Origin: Coccinella septempunctata
Lineage: Eukaryota > Arthropoda > Insecta > Coleoptera > Coccinellidae
Direction of reading: 5' to 3'
Length of the DNA: 64,000 nt
Assembly: GCF_907165205.1 (NCBI RefSeq)
Contig: NC_058189.1
Location: 45,968,270 to 46,032,269 of the forward strand
The notes under the pieces are model-generated. The model had not been told where the DNA came from and searched no databases. It saw only the letters and a list, made by a program, of their open reading frames with translations. Made by a program: the position numbers and the translations under genes. Shown here piece after piece: positions 51,300-63,590 of the stretch. Every line of letters starts with the position of its first letter. The stretch's first letter is position 1.

Positions 51300-51345
51300 A
51301 AACCTAGTTGGGGCGTAGGTTCGAATCCTGCTCTGGGTGGTACTT
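51300..51345 (+). repeat. tRNA-like 3' half (SINE or tRNA pseudogene)
   Basis: The sequence contains a D-arm-like cctagttgggg followed at once by a T arm (gtagg-ttcgaat-cctgc) with a perfect Pol III B box, GGTTCGAATCC, and tctgggtg in the acceptor position. The anticodon arm and the 5' acceptor strand are absent, so it is not a working tRNA gene. Confidence 0.4.
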
Positions 51346-51696
51346 TTTTCAGAATTCAATTCCTGTCTGTCATGCCGCTTAAACTAGTTTCCAAATTTTC
51401 AGAATAATCCTACGATCCGTTCTCTGTAAACGTTTAACAGGCCACAACCCCGGGACATCCTGTATTTAAGATCTGCGTAAATTTTTGTACTAGAACATAG
51501 GGTGAATGATTTCAGAAAATAGTTAATATTTTCAATGGTAAACACAGTAAATTTCATTATCACGTTTCAATCTGCAACATAAATAGAGGGCATCTAAAAG
51601 TTTTCAATGCCTGAAATGTATCATTTTGGAATACATGAGTAGATACGTATTCTTAAATAAAGGTTGAGTGAGAAATAATGAGAATATCAGAGAATA

Positions 51697-52086
51697 TCAA
51701 AACTGGTTCAATGTTGTCTGAATTGAAATGTGGATGTGAGTATGAAAGATATTTGCGTTAGAAAGTCTCGTTTGAATCTCTTGTATATCAGCACCTAATG
51801 TTGTATAAAATATATATAACGCTAGTTGTTCCCAGTTATGATTGGCATTAACTGATTTTAGGGATTGATGTAGTGTATCCTTAAACCGCTTGAACTGGCC
51901 TCCTGGTTTCCGGGCTCCCTCTGTCAACTCGCCATACAGAGCTATTTTGGGGAGTCTTGTGTCTTGCATTCTCAGAATTTGGTCGCTCCATCTGAGTCGG
52001 GCCCTCGTTACTTGAGTCTCGATCGTTGAACAACTCGCGCGTTGCAAGACTTCTGCATTCGAAACTTTGTGGAACCACAACATCAC
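51697..52086 (-). pseudogene. RTE-like LINE, C-terminal fragment
   Basis: The minus-strand frame of up to 129 codons reads VSNAEVLQRASCSTIETQVT, RARLRWSDQILRMQDTRLPK and LYGELTEGARKPGGQFKRFK, then DTLHQSLK. This cysteine/arginine-rich block is the usual C terminus of endonuclease-RT proteins of RTE-like LINEs. Everything upstream of it is lost, so it is a 5'-truncated insertion. Clade assignment is from motif recall only. Confidence 0.7.
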
Positions 52087-52599
52087 ATTTTATTTAAACG
52101 AATTCACCAATGGGTACATTTGAGGTAAGTTAACTTGATTTTTAGGGTGATGTTGAAGCTTAAGTAATAGAAGAAGAAGTAAAACTGAATTTTGTCAACG
52201 AACAAGCTGACATCGCAAAATTGCTTTGCACTTACAATCAACCATATTACGCTCTTTGCGGAATATCTTTCATATCGACAGATTTATGCCAAAACGACAT
52301 AAACGCTAAAAATTCGTATTTGAGATATATTTCACTTGAAAGAGAATTTCAAAGCGCATGTACTGATGTACTGACAAAAAATGTAGTGAATAGTTATTTA
52401 GATTATCAGTTTGCATAAAAACGGCATAAACGTCATATTTATATCAACGCCCGCGTATGTTGGTAGGGCATAAACGCCAGTACCATGTGAACTCTCATAA
52501 GGATAGCGCGGCAGTGAAATGTTACAACTATAAGTAGAAAAATACATTTATTTTGATGTTTTCCCTTTTCTCAGATACTGAACTTTTCGGTTATTCAAT

Positions 52600-52790
52600 T
52601 TATTTGCATTATTTTGTTTGTTTTCATCTTTAAAATCTTAATGGATTACCATAGAAATTTCCGAATCAGCTTAATTTCTTTACCTGTATGTTGGAATGAT
52701 TCAACGAAAAAGGTCCTATTTATAGATGAGGCTAATTTTTCAAGAGATTCAATAATCAATTGGTATTTTAAAGGAGCTGCATGTAAGCAG
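52600..52790 (+). pseudogene. Possible transposase fragment
   Basis: Within an open frame (52614-52949) the string KKVLFIDEANFSRDSIINWY resembles the first catalytic Asp region of Tc1/mariner transposases. No other motif follows, so this is weak. Confidence 0.3.
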
Positions 52791-52949
52791 GGGCATCTAA
52801 AAAAATATAATTATGAAGGAATCTACACCATTGTTGACCAAACATTTGCACTCTGGATAACTCTTTGTAAACTTTTTAAAAGTACTTCTGCTACCTCAAC
52901 CTGTATAATATACTTTCCAAATGAAGGTGTTCACATGCCCCGAAGTTGA

Positions 52950-55400
52950 AGTGCCAGAATGAACTGAGAAGTACAGCAGAGTCTTGATAAAAATTTAACT
53001 TTTGCAGTTGGTAACTTATTCATAAAGCAATCAAATGGCTATAACATCTTGCATCAACAAAAATAGAATTTTGGCGTACCCATCTGAACGATAGAAACGG
53101 AATAAGTTTATTGATGATTCGATAAAAAGCAGTGCCATATCTGATAAAGTTTATGTAAGTGGAACGAAACACTTTTTTGGAAGCAAACTACCTGAAATAA
53201 CTAAATAGGATTATTATGCTGTGTGCCCTCTATTCAGAGTTTGAGTTTGTCCATTTCATGAAACAGTATACACATGTTTTAGATCATTAATGTCACTGAG
53301 TAATTGGCTGTATAGTAAGATCATAAGTCCGTCGTCAAATAAATTCAAACAAACAACTCCAAATGAAGGGTACAGGGAAAAAACCACTGATATCAATTTT
53401 TGTCCGAAAATGAGTTAGACACACAATTCAACTCAGAATGAAAAGTAGTAAATTATAGTATATTAAAACAGGCATGAAACTAGCTCAGTCATACGTTAAA
53501 TCGCTTCCGAAGATTTACCGTGCAGGGAAAGAACTAACGATGTCGATCAATATACGAAAGAAAAATCTCTAAGTCATTTCATGTAATGCACTCAGTTTAT
53601 GTATAATAATATTAATAATGTTCATTTCGAGAATAATAGTATTTAATTCGTCATATTTCAAATATTATGAACGGATTTTGAAGTTGAAAACGCGTTTTTC
53701 TCAGCTGTAAGGAAAATTGACATCGATGGTTGTTTCCCTATACCCTTCAAATATTCATTCCGAAATTCGTAATATGATGTTTGAAACAAACTCCGAATCC
53801 TTTGGAACAAATAAAGCGGAAAGTCATCTCAAATACATCTTTTTGAATGGTGGAATTCTTCCTCGTAATGGTCTCTACTATGATCTACAATGTAAGGCGT
53901 ATCATGCATCAGATTCCATTATATGAAAAATTATACCCTTTTCCATACATTCCGGGCTTTTATGCTCCTTTTGTCAATATTCGGCCTGTCGTAGGAGGAA
54001 ATATCTCGTTTACCTCATGAAATCTGGATGTTAGCATTTTATGCATTCATGGGACAATTCATATATCATATTATTCTGGTATTGTTTTCAGTCATACGTA
54101 TTTCTGGAAATCGGATAAAATCTATCCGCCCAAATATTTTCGAATAATTTTCTTAGTCGAAAATGGTCTGGAAGGATTGATTTGAGTTAATTGAAACCAG
54201 CTGAAATGCTGGTTTTATTTATTTCAATCAAAATTTTTATTCACTAGACGTTCATAAATTCTGACAGCTCATAAATTAATTTGGCTGGGGTGAGTTAATT
54301 TTTTTGGTACATTATTTTCAGGATGGTTCTTCGAATAATTGTTAAGTTTTTTGATTGTTTCTTTTAGAGATAACCTAAGGTCATACCATATCTGTGATCG
54401 CACCATATTGACAAACAGTATTTGCAGATGTTGCAAATTGAACGATGCCCCCTCCGACTTCGCTCTTGACTACGCTCCTGTCTAGTTCAAACGTCAACCG
54501 AATCCTTCGCAAGCTCTATGGTACTTGGATAACAGCTGATTGACCGATGCAGCAGCCCCACTCTGGAACTGTCAGAACTTTCAGGTTTTTCCGAAATTGG
54601 AAACTGATATTCACGCTTTTCTCTTTTGTCAAGTTAATCTTGACTCTTATATTCGCAAACCGCTCTTATAACTTTCTATTAGTTCATCTCATTAAATGAA
54701 ATTATTTTACGCCTTATCGTTCAATTTTGGTGCAAACTTGTACTAGGCAAATCAGTGATGTATTTTCAGTCTTCTCAAAATTATTGATTACTCAATTTCC
54801 AAGTAATTCAATGCTTTCGTTATGTATAAAATGTGTCCACGAGTTAGATCATAATATATAATCTACAAAAAGATTGATAATCCTCAATTTATAGGCTAAC
54901 CACCGATGTTGCACCAGAATTGAACTTTCCCATACCTTTTTCTCTGGTAATAAATACTGATCTCTTATTTAGTCATGCGCAGCTTATTATTTTAATCAGT
55001 TTATTTCTTTCCTCAAGTCAACTATTTTGTTAACCTTTTACTTAACATATTGCTAATTACTGTTCTAGTGTTTCAGAAGACTGAATCCTCATTCCTCCCT
55101 GACTTCAGTTGATTTCCTACAGAATACGATGTTAACTTTTCTGATATGGCTCAACGGTCAACGGTCAACAGTCAATTGTAATCCATGAAACTGTTTGACA
55201 GTCTTTCGTCCTCGTTCCACTCTGGAGGGTCTCCCCTGATAATCGTGTACTCACTCATAATATGATCTCCACATTTTAATTTTGAATTCTCATGTTCATT
55301 CATCTTGCTCGACTTACAAGTTGGATCACAACCCTTCTATTTTTTTTCGAAAAACGATGGTTTCCCTCATACTCTCATTCTGCATCGCTCATAATTAGTC
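52950..55400. other. Unassigned sequence
   Basis: No element is recognised. Around 54440-54570 the sequence is richer in C and G and lies between AT-rich stretches; it could be host regulatory or exonic, without evidence either way. Near 55151 a heptamer ggtcaac is repeated about three times. Confidence 0.3.
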
Positions 55401-55419
55401 AATTGTATCTTCGACACCT

Positions 55420-55615
55420 CGATAGAGTAGACCAAATACTATCGAATGACACCAGTTCAACGAAAATGTACCATTTCCGAAATATTAAAAAAAATATGGA
55501 AATATCAAAAATTGTCGATTTTTGAACAATTTTTTTCAATCACGGGGCCAGTTTTTAATTAAGGATAGCGGGTTTAGCTCATATTATAATCCTAGATTAA
55601 TGTAGGTACATATTA
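55420..55615 (+). repeat. Dispersed repeat, inverted partner at 62150-62345
   Basis: gatagagtagaccaaatact with its flanks recurs in reverse complement near 62320-62340. Further matches follow in the same order (a stretch around attgtcgattttcgaa, then aaggatagc and catatta blocks). Confidence 0.7.
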
Positions 55616-55689
55616 TGATGTGTCAGAAGTTTTTTTAATTTCTTTCTCGTTTTTTCAATTTTATACTGAATAACCACTGGTATATCTAT

Positions 55690-55945
55690 GGGAGATGATT
55701 CCCCAAAATAAGGGTTCTGTAGCGTTCCTCGAACAACTGAAGAACAGAAGAATCATCACTTGGAAGACTGGACCTGGTCGAAAGACCCTCCCAGTCAAAA
55801 GCAAGATTTGACTATTATTAATTTGACTACTGAAGGCATTTCTAACAACGAGGGTGATCCTCCACCAAGATCAGCAGAAGATTTTTGACGTAGAGATGAT
55901 ATTCCTCCCAGTGCAATTGAAGGACAAGTTATGTACCTATGATTA
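55690..55945 (+). other. Possible decayed coding sequence
   Basis: One frame reads RTTEEQKNHHLEDWTWSKDP and LTTEGISNNEGDPPPRSAED, then a stop, then RDDIPPSAIEGQVMYL. Composition is coding-like and acidic but no domain is recognised. Confidence 0.2.
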
Positions 55946-56307
55946 TTTTTTTTTCAGTCATCATCAAGTCTTCGAATAAGTTTTGATGAAAGCTTTATTA
56001 TTCACTTTTTTTTCTCGTTTTCTGCTCTGTTTCTTTGTTTTAGATATTATTTTGAAATGGAAAAGAGGATAAAGAAAATTTTTATATCGATGGAAAAGAA
56101 GCCCTTCAGTATTAAAAGCTCATTCTGTAAACAAATTTGACATCACTACACTACTCACGGGGAGACAGAGTTTTTTTACTGATGTTTTTCCCTAAGCTCT
56201 TGTATCATACTCCAAATTGTATGGTACCCCGTTACACTAACCTTTGATAAAACTCATACATATGCTTTATTGTTTGATACCTGAAAATGTATTGCTGACA
56301 TTCAAAA

Positions 56308-56309
<2 letters not shown>

Positions 56310-56341
<32 letters not shown>
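56310..56341. repeat. (TA)n microsatellite
   Basis: About 16 TA units. It abuts a tcctcctatcattacggctt block that is inversely related to the sequence before the second TA array at 61904. Confidence 0.95.
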
Positions 56342-56343
<2 letters not shown>

Positions 56344-58330
56344 TCCTATCATTACGGCTTCATGTAACATGCAAGGACCATTCATTGTGGCTTCAGGCGA
56401 ATTATGACTTCAGTATATGTGAAGCCATAATGTAATTCACGTTTTCCGCTCAATGAAGCTACCGATTTGACTCTGGTTTACGTGATTCGAAGCACTGAGT
56501 GATGTGGAAGATCCTTGAATACAGATATCTGCTTAAATTGTAAAGATGACATCACTATTACGTAATGAAAATTTCTTCTCGTGAAGCCCTAATGGTCGGA
56601 GAATGGTAAATATTGTATATTTTAGTTTGAGACATTGCCACCGGGGGCGTGACTGTAATATACATGTCCTGTATATTGTAAACTACACCTTGTACTTTAT
56701 GGACTCAGAGATGTGGCAACATCTCCTTCCCGTTTTTATCTATAGTGAATAGAGAGAATTCTCATCCAGCGGTTGAATTTCGAATATCTCTTGGGGATGC
56801 AGAATTATTATTGCGCGTCAGAGTTACTCATCTTGTGGTCTTTCAACACTTCTATGAAGGAAAACGTCATATATGGATGTTAATATTCTAATCAGTGATG
56901 AAAATTCGTGGTTCAATTTTTTATCAGTCAAACGCATATTCTAGTTGAATACTGAAGAATAACTGATATGTTAATTCAGCCCAAATGCTATCTCAAGCCG
57001 AAACCATGTGATAGGCCAAAACATAATGGCTTCCAGAATTTTTTTAAGTGTTCTGATGATTCGAAGAAAATCAGGAACTTCTTTACATTAACTGAAAAAA
57101 AAAATGAAATGCTTGAATTGCAAACTTATTTCCAAAATTAATAAAATTATTTTTCGCTTCATATAAAAAATTTTAATCTGATGGAAAAAACAACTTTCCA
57201 TAAAAAACAAAAAACCTGTTCTTTTCATTTCATAATGAACTTGCAGTTCGAATTTCGTCGAAGTTAGTAAGAAGACCTTCGAAATAAAAGAATTTTACCA
57301 ACGACATAGAGCTCAAGAAGATATTCCTAAAAAATGTTGCAATGAAATGAGTTTAATATAACAAATACCTAGTTGGTTTAGTTGGTTTTAGTAGAACACA
57401 ACTACATAATAATTTTCCCACATTTGATTCCGACCTCGAATGATATAAAATTATTTATTAGCATAGTAGTCTATCAGCATACTGCAAAAGTATTATCATT
57501 TTGTGGGTAAATATTGAAAAAAATCCCAAATGAAGATTCAGTTCATTATTTAAACAATAATATGAAGTCAAGGATAACAGAACGAAAGTAGGTTATACAT
57601 AGTGTTTGTTCATGAAAATTTTGAGTCAGTATAAAAACCAACATATTCTGAACCTTAGGAAGTCTTTATTTACAGCTCATGAGAATAAACGTTGAGATAT
57701 CGTCACAAACTCGATTATCTGCTAAATTACATCAAAAGTCAACGATTTGAAAATTTTTACAGTCGAATTTCAGTTAAGATTGTATCAATATTCTCTAAAA
57801 GCCCTTATTATAATTCGATATTCAATCTTAATCTTACTCTATATCAGTATTATTATTTGGTAATGAAAAATAGTAGGTAAAGCTAGGATTTTTAGCGTAT
57901 ATGGTAAACTCGGTCAACCGTTTTCAACATCTCTTCACTTAATTTGATGAAAAATAGTGAGTTTGATCAATATTGATATTATTGATGATAATTGATAAGA
58001 ATGAAGGCTTTTAGAGTAATGGAAAACTCTGTCATATTGGAATACTTGTGGCGTTTTTTCACTCCTGATGAGAGTCTTCAATTCTCTTATTTTTTTTTCG
58101 TGTTGAGTAATACTGAATAATGATTCTACTATGGCCTTAAATTTAGAGCCAGCTCGTCCAGCATGGAAGAAAATGACACTAAAAATAAAATACATACTGT
58201 GCGAGTTTGGCAAATCAAAAACGATTTTCTAAATTATTATTCTTTAAATGGTGGAAAATTTCATATTCTGCAAAAAAACAGGCTTCTTCAAGGTTGATTC
58301 GTGTTTGACTGAGGTAGGAAGAATCACTTC
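56342..58330. other. Unassigned AT-rich sequence
   Basis: The motif gaagccataatgt and relatives (about 56355, 56395, 56430, 56584) also occur around 61685-61890 in inverted order. No gene seen. Confidence 0.35.
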
Positions 58331-59340
58331 ACGATGTGGGAGCGAGACCGATGATGACACCATTATAAAATTCATTTAATATGTTTCATTTAGATAATAA
58401 GGTTTATAACAGATGTTCGAATTGTTTTCCTCAGTCGCAATGCAAGCTTGATATCTCCTTAGGGGGGTCTACACCGTTCTAGTGGCCAGTTCAAAAAGAA
58501 AAAATGAATATCTCACGTCAGAAACTGCTAATTTATATGGGGTATTCATTATAATTCAATTCAATCAGTTCGTCACCTAGAAAATTCAGAAATTTTTTTA
58601 TTCGTCAAACGGAATTTTTTTTTTTTATCGAAGAACAAATATTCATTCATGTTATTAACTTTCCGATGTGGAATTATCTCTTCTATGAAATTCCACATGA
58701 AAAATTCCTCCAAATGTCTCGCCATTGGCTACAATTCGTATCCTGGTGAAATTGAAAAAAGACGTTCGTTTTTTCGACGAAAGTGGAAACTATTGTAATA
58801 TTCGTAACTTCTACTGATCGTTTAAATGTTCTGGAAAGACCCCACATTCTGGTAGTTTTTTCCCCTTTACGCCTTATACGGATGGCGAGGAATTCCCGTG
58901 GTATAAACTCCTCTATAAGATCGTGTTATCAAACGTTTGTTTCTTCCATTGTTAACAAATTCAGCTGCCTCCATTTATCTTTGCAGTAATTCAGATATTT
59001 TCGATTGGCTAAATTAACCTTTACTTTCTCCGCTCCCAATAAGATAAATCTTGCAGATTTGAATCTGGTGAACGAGATAGTAACCAATCGCAAGAGTATA
59101 CCTCATCAAGATACTTTCCAACTGCCACTCGTGCAAGTTATGCGTGCTCAGGTAACCATATTTTTCCAATGTGGACTCATCTGTCCATAAATTTTTCTCT
59201 GCGAATCACGGATTTTCCTGATGCTGTTATTCGACAAAAGCTACACTGGGTTGATGGTTCCGGGACAGCAAACATTTGTACTCGCGCGCGTACTCGAGTC
59301 TAATTTAATTGCGTCATTCTCAGTCTCGCTCCCACATCGT
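58331..59340 (-). mobile_element. Decayed Tc1/mariner-type element
   Basis: Inverted repeats ACGATGTGGGAGCGAGAC end both sides (58331-58348 and 59323-59340), with further matching bases inside. The ~1.0-kb interior holds a transposase remnant on the minus strand near the right end. The flanking duplication is no longer recognisable. Confidence 0.75.
59095..59225 (-). pseudogene. Tc1-type transposase fragment
   Basis: Minus strand: NLWTDESTLEKYGYLSTHNL followed by HEWQLESI. WTDES is the first catalytic Asp block of Tc1/mariner transposases. The rest of the protein in the element is too degraded to follow. Confidence 0.6.
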
Positions 59341-60720
59341 AAAATACTACTTTCTGTTCAACTCAAACTACAATAAGCCCCAAAGAAGGCCTTGGGCACA
59401 CAAGAATTATTTTCAAATAACTAAGAAAAATGTCTTGGATACTATTTTTTGCAAAGAATCAAATCGTCCACTATTCAAGGAATGATCTAGTATTTTTTCA
59501 AGAAGAGTCAGATGGTCGATGAATCGATCTCCCGGTTACAGCTTGCCGTCGACATCTGGGACACCCTGTATATATAGTGCTTACTTTATTATGACTATCA
59601 TTTTTAACAAAAACCGTCCAAAATTGAATAAACAACCCCTTCATGGTGGAAGCTATGCCAGAATTTGATTTCGTTGAATTTGCAGCCCTCGCAAAACTCT
59701 TTAGATACAATCAAACTTTAAATCACAAAAGCAACATGGATCCGAATAAGAAGAAGAAACCACATATAATACCTACCAACCGCACTAGCATTTGGAGATA
59801 TCCATAATCGTTTGTGGATGAAAACAGTTAAAACAGATGATTCAAAGAAAAACGCCAGCCTAGCAAAACTTCCCTGACATTCTGATCTACCAAAATAAAT
59901 TTTCAGTGTGAAATTTCTAAAGAGAAAAAAAGAGACCTCCAACAAATGCTCATATATCTCGGGAATGAATACTGCTGATTTCATGAGAATCTTCTCACTG
60001 TTCCAAGAAACGCAGGGAATAAGCAGTTGATGTTGATATCGCAGGTTGAGAATATGAATAACTATCCATGGTTAGGTACAGTTTTCCCATTCGACTTTCA
60101 GAATTTAGTTTACTCATTGAAACTTCTTTCTTATTATTCAGTATATTTTCTTATCGGGCTGTTGACTGAGCATATTCTCGTTGTTTTAGTTAACATTGTT
60201 TCTCCAGGGACAGATGTCCCTGCAGTTAAAACAAATTTCCGATACTTCTTGTTGTGTTAATATTCATTACACAAATTTTGAGTATTAAGTCAACAGTAGT
60301 TTGAATCGTGACAGCATAGTAAACATGGCACGCAAAATTGAAAAATAGTAAATTTTCTTGTGCAGATAAAAAGATTCACACGGTGCATGAATTTCTGGGT
60401 TTATGGGTTGAAGCTCGCATGGGTATATTATATTGCCATCACAATGAAAAAATTGATCAGATGCGTTTCGGTATATTGAATTCTCACTGAAATAACCTAA
60501 TGTGATTTGGTTGACAACGAGAGGTTATAATTGTTTCGATTCAATTCCATATACAATTCGAGTATTTCCGACATCTCACTTGGTAGACAGTTGAATAGAG
60601 TAGAAATTGGAACAAAACTGTCATCAGCAGTACCTACTATCTTTCAGACGAAACAGTCAAATTCCATGAGATGGGTCTTTCCTCTGATTGAACTATCGTA
60701 AACTAGTTGTAGGAAACTAA
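59341..60720. other. Unassigned AT-rich sequence
   Basis: Contains one mariner-like end (gggacaccctgtatatatag, near 59567). No gene recognised. Confidence 0.3.
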
Positions 60721-60888
60721 CGGCCGTTTTCGATAAAACTATTTATCCATCGTTTCACTTACTGACGATTAGTAACCATTTGTAACCATTCTAAAAAATA
60801 TCTACAGATAGATCATAGAAACGAAATCAGATGTATTGCCTATCTTCAGTAGCTGAAACAATGGATATACGTTTATTGAAAACGGCCG
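60721..60888. repeat. CGGCCG-terminal MITE, copy 3
   Basis: Termini CGGCCGTTTTCGATAA and CGGCCGTTTTCAATAA (inverted), internal blocks as in the other two copies. Flanks are TAA on the left and TTA on the right. Confidence 0.85.
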
Positions 60889-61900
60889 TTAGTATATCGG
60901 GCACAAATAAAAAGCACACTTCATATTTCAAAAACTTATGGCTTTGAAAAAATCAGAACGAATTTTGGATGTGGACAAATCATGAATATCCACAAAGAAA
61001 TCTCTTTAATCTTGAATCTTCATAAAAACGCACTTTCGAGTTTTTACATACAGTGTTTTTCATATCCGGTACATTAATACATACGACACGAAAACTGTGA
61101 AAATGGACTCTTAAGAAAATAAATCAGCAGAAATATGCTTATCTCATACCGAAAATATTCCTATTAATTCAGAACTGAATTTAAACTCAGATTTTGTTTG
61201 CTTTTTATCGAAATCATTTATTTAGCAGCTTTTTCCATTTACACTCCAGAATAGTTGTATTATGCAAACACTATAGGTATTTTAAGTAGATAATTTTTTC
61301 ATAAAATGATCAGCACCGGCTTTCGAAAAAATATCAGTTGAATATTTCAGGTCGAGTAGTTTTCACAAAATTAATTATTTTGGATAACAAAGTAGAAAAA
61401 GTTCAAAAATTCGATTCTATATTCCAGTAACCATAGATTTTTATACTGAAGTACTAGAGGATTCTTTCTGGTCCATTTTTAAAATGGATAAGATCGCGAT
61501 CCTGACCAGATGGATAACGAACTCAACTAGACACGTGAATATTCAATTCGAACTGGAAACGAAGCTGTAAAATCTACCTCATAATTGTCGGAATAGCAAT
61601 CTCTCTGGCAACGCTGTGAGGGAATTAAACGCCACTTACATGAGTCCGTAATGTTATTTTTTTGTACAAAAAGCGTATATTTGACGCCACAATGTTATGA
61701 ACCTATACTGAAGCCATAACATACGCCAGATGTTGAAAATTCGTATATTCATTTTTCATCGTACGCTATTCTTCGTAGACAGGGAGTATAATTGGTCGTT
61801 TCGGTTGAATATACACGAATCAAACCGAACATAGGTCGTCTCTTTCTAGGTGACGCCATAGTGGTTGGTCTATGGTCTGAAGCCATAATGTTCGGAGATG

Positions 61901-61903
<3 letters not shown>
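60889..61903. other. Unassigned AT-rich sequence
   Basis: From about 61620 it carries gaagccataatgt-type motifs related inversely to 56350-56600. No gene seen. Confidence 0.3.

Positions 61904-61954
<51 letters not shown>
61904..61954. repeat. (TA)n microsatellite
   Basis: About 25 TA units, directly followed by a MITE. Confidence 0.95.
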
Positions 61955-61956
<2 letters not shown>

Positions 61957-62147
61957 CCTAATTAAAATTATTCTAGGTAGTTAATCGAAAACCCCAGTAA
62001 ATGTATATTGAAACAATTTTTTCATTTAATTTTTATTACTCCCAGTTTGGAGAAAATCCTGTTTTTTTTTATTCTGTGTAATAAAAAAAGTTTCAATTTA
62101 CATTCACTGAGGTTTTCGATTAACTACCTAGAATAATTTCAATTAGG
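61957..62147. repeat. 191-bp MITE with ~38-bp inverted ends
   Basis: Termini CCTAATTAAAATTATTCTAG and (reverse complement) CCTAATTGAAATTATTCTAG, continuing through gtagttaatcgaaaacc. Two mismatches at most. The duplication is not clear because the left flank is a TA array. Confidence 0.85.
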
Positions 62148-62347
62148 AATGAAAATGCAATATTCTAGAATTAATATGGGCGAAGAAAAGCTATCCTTAA
62201 CCTCAAATTGACCCTCTGATTGAAAGATATATTTCGAAAATCGACAATTTTAGGTACTTTCTTGAAATTCTAATTATTTTGGAAACGGTTCGTTTTCGCT
62301 GATCTAATGTTGGTGTCATTGAATAGTATTTGGTCTACTCTATCGTG

Positions 62348-63590
62348 GTGTGACGTATGATTCATTAGTTTTTAGGACAGCCTGTATACTTAATACTAAC
62401 GTTTTTTTCGCCGTTCGATTCTCGACGTCTCAATTTCTCTCCTGCAAGTTTCAAGCATTTTGCTCGAGTATGAGTAATATTGTGAAAAATAATAAAATTG
62501 AGAAAGTGATGGCCAAAAGAAGGAGATTAATATTAGACTATCACACATATCTATAGGGGAATCTCACAACAGTATTTTGTTTATTAATTAATTATTTATT
62601 TATTATTTATTCTCTATGAACAGATGCGTATTTGAATGAGGTAAATCTCACTCTCTTCTTGAAAAATTAAAATTGAATTTGTCAAAAATATTTCATTACA
62701 ATTTATCTTCTGATCACTTTTCCTCAGCTTTGGGCTGATATAGGACATCGTCCAGAGCTTAGGTAATACTTTATTACATTCATCCACTTTTCACATGAAG
62801 AAGCCCACGTGAAGTTATGTTGCTCCTTTTAGAAAGTTTCCATTCTTATATTACTTAAACGAAGAACAATCTGAAAAGATGGTTGAGGAAAAAAGTGTCC
62901 GACGCAACCTCTACAGTCAGCAAAATTAGATTAGTATTTCTGAATGAGTAGATACGAGAAAAAAAATTCATAGAGATTTCAGAGATTATGGAAAGGGCTA
63001 ACATTCAAGTTGACGGAAAAAGTGGGATATTAATAAATCAAGGGCAACTGTCACATTTATAAGTACCTAATAACTGGAGAGTCCATAATTCACTGAATCG
63101 GTTATCTACCCAGAATATATTCGACGAAGTAGCAAGGAGAACTGTCGAGGAATTTTATTGGTTCGAATCATTTTCGTTCCAGCCGCGTTAGCTCTCAGGA
63201 TCATCTCCGCTGCGAAATATACTGCAAATGCCCTTGTCCGAGTCCTGGACAGCGGACGCGACGATTGGGGTTCCAGTGAACATCGGCGGCCCGCATACTG
63301 CAGGCTTCCACGAGATTGATTTCTGCTAATCTCCAGCATTTTCTACTCGAGCGTTCACGAGGAAAACGGCGTTTCATTCTCACATGATCATTTCTAATTG
63401 CGATGCCCAAGTGCTCCACGAATTCATGGATTGATAGCGCTCATGTGCAAAACATTGATGTACAGGGTGGGCAAAATTTGTTGTCTACTGAAGGGATCTC
63501 TAGAACTATAGCAGCTAGAAGAAAACGGATGACACATTCTCGAGCTCATTTTTCTTTACTATTCCAAATCTGAAAACAGATCCAGCCTAA
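62348..63590. other. Mostly unassigned; G/C-richer island at 63106-63440
   Basis: The island stands out from its AT-rich surroundings and has overlapping open frames on the minus strand (77 and 72 codons) with no recognised domain; it could be a host exon. A single mariner-like end, tacagggtgggcaaaatttg, lies near 63461. Confidence 0.35.

Noticed and set aside
51300..51345. Functional tRNA gene
   Set aside because: No anticodon arm and no 5' acceptor strand complementary to tctgggt within the needed distance.
56244..56435. 63-codon frame with a run of Tyr-Ile
   Set aside because: The run is the translation of the TA microsatellite.
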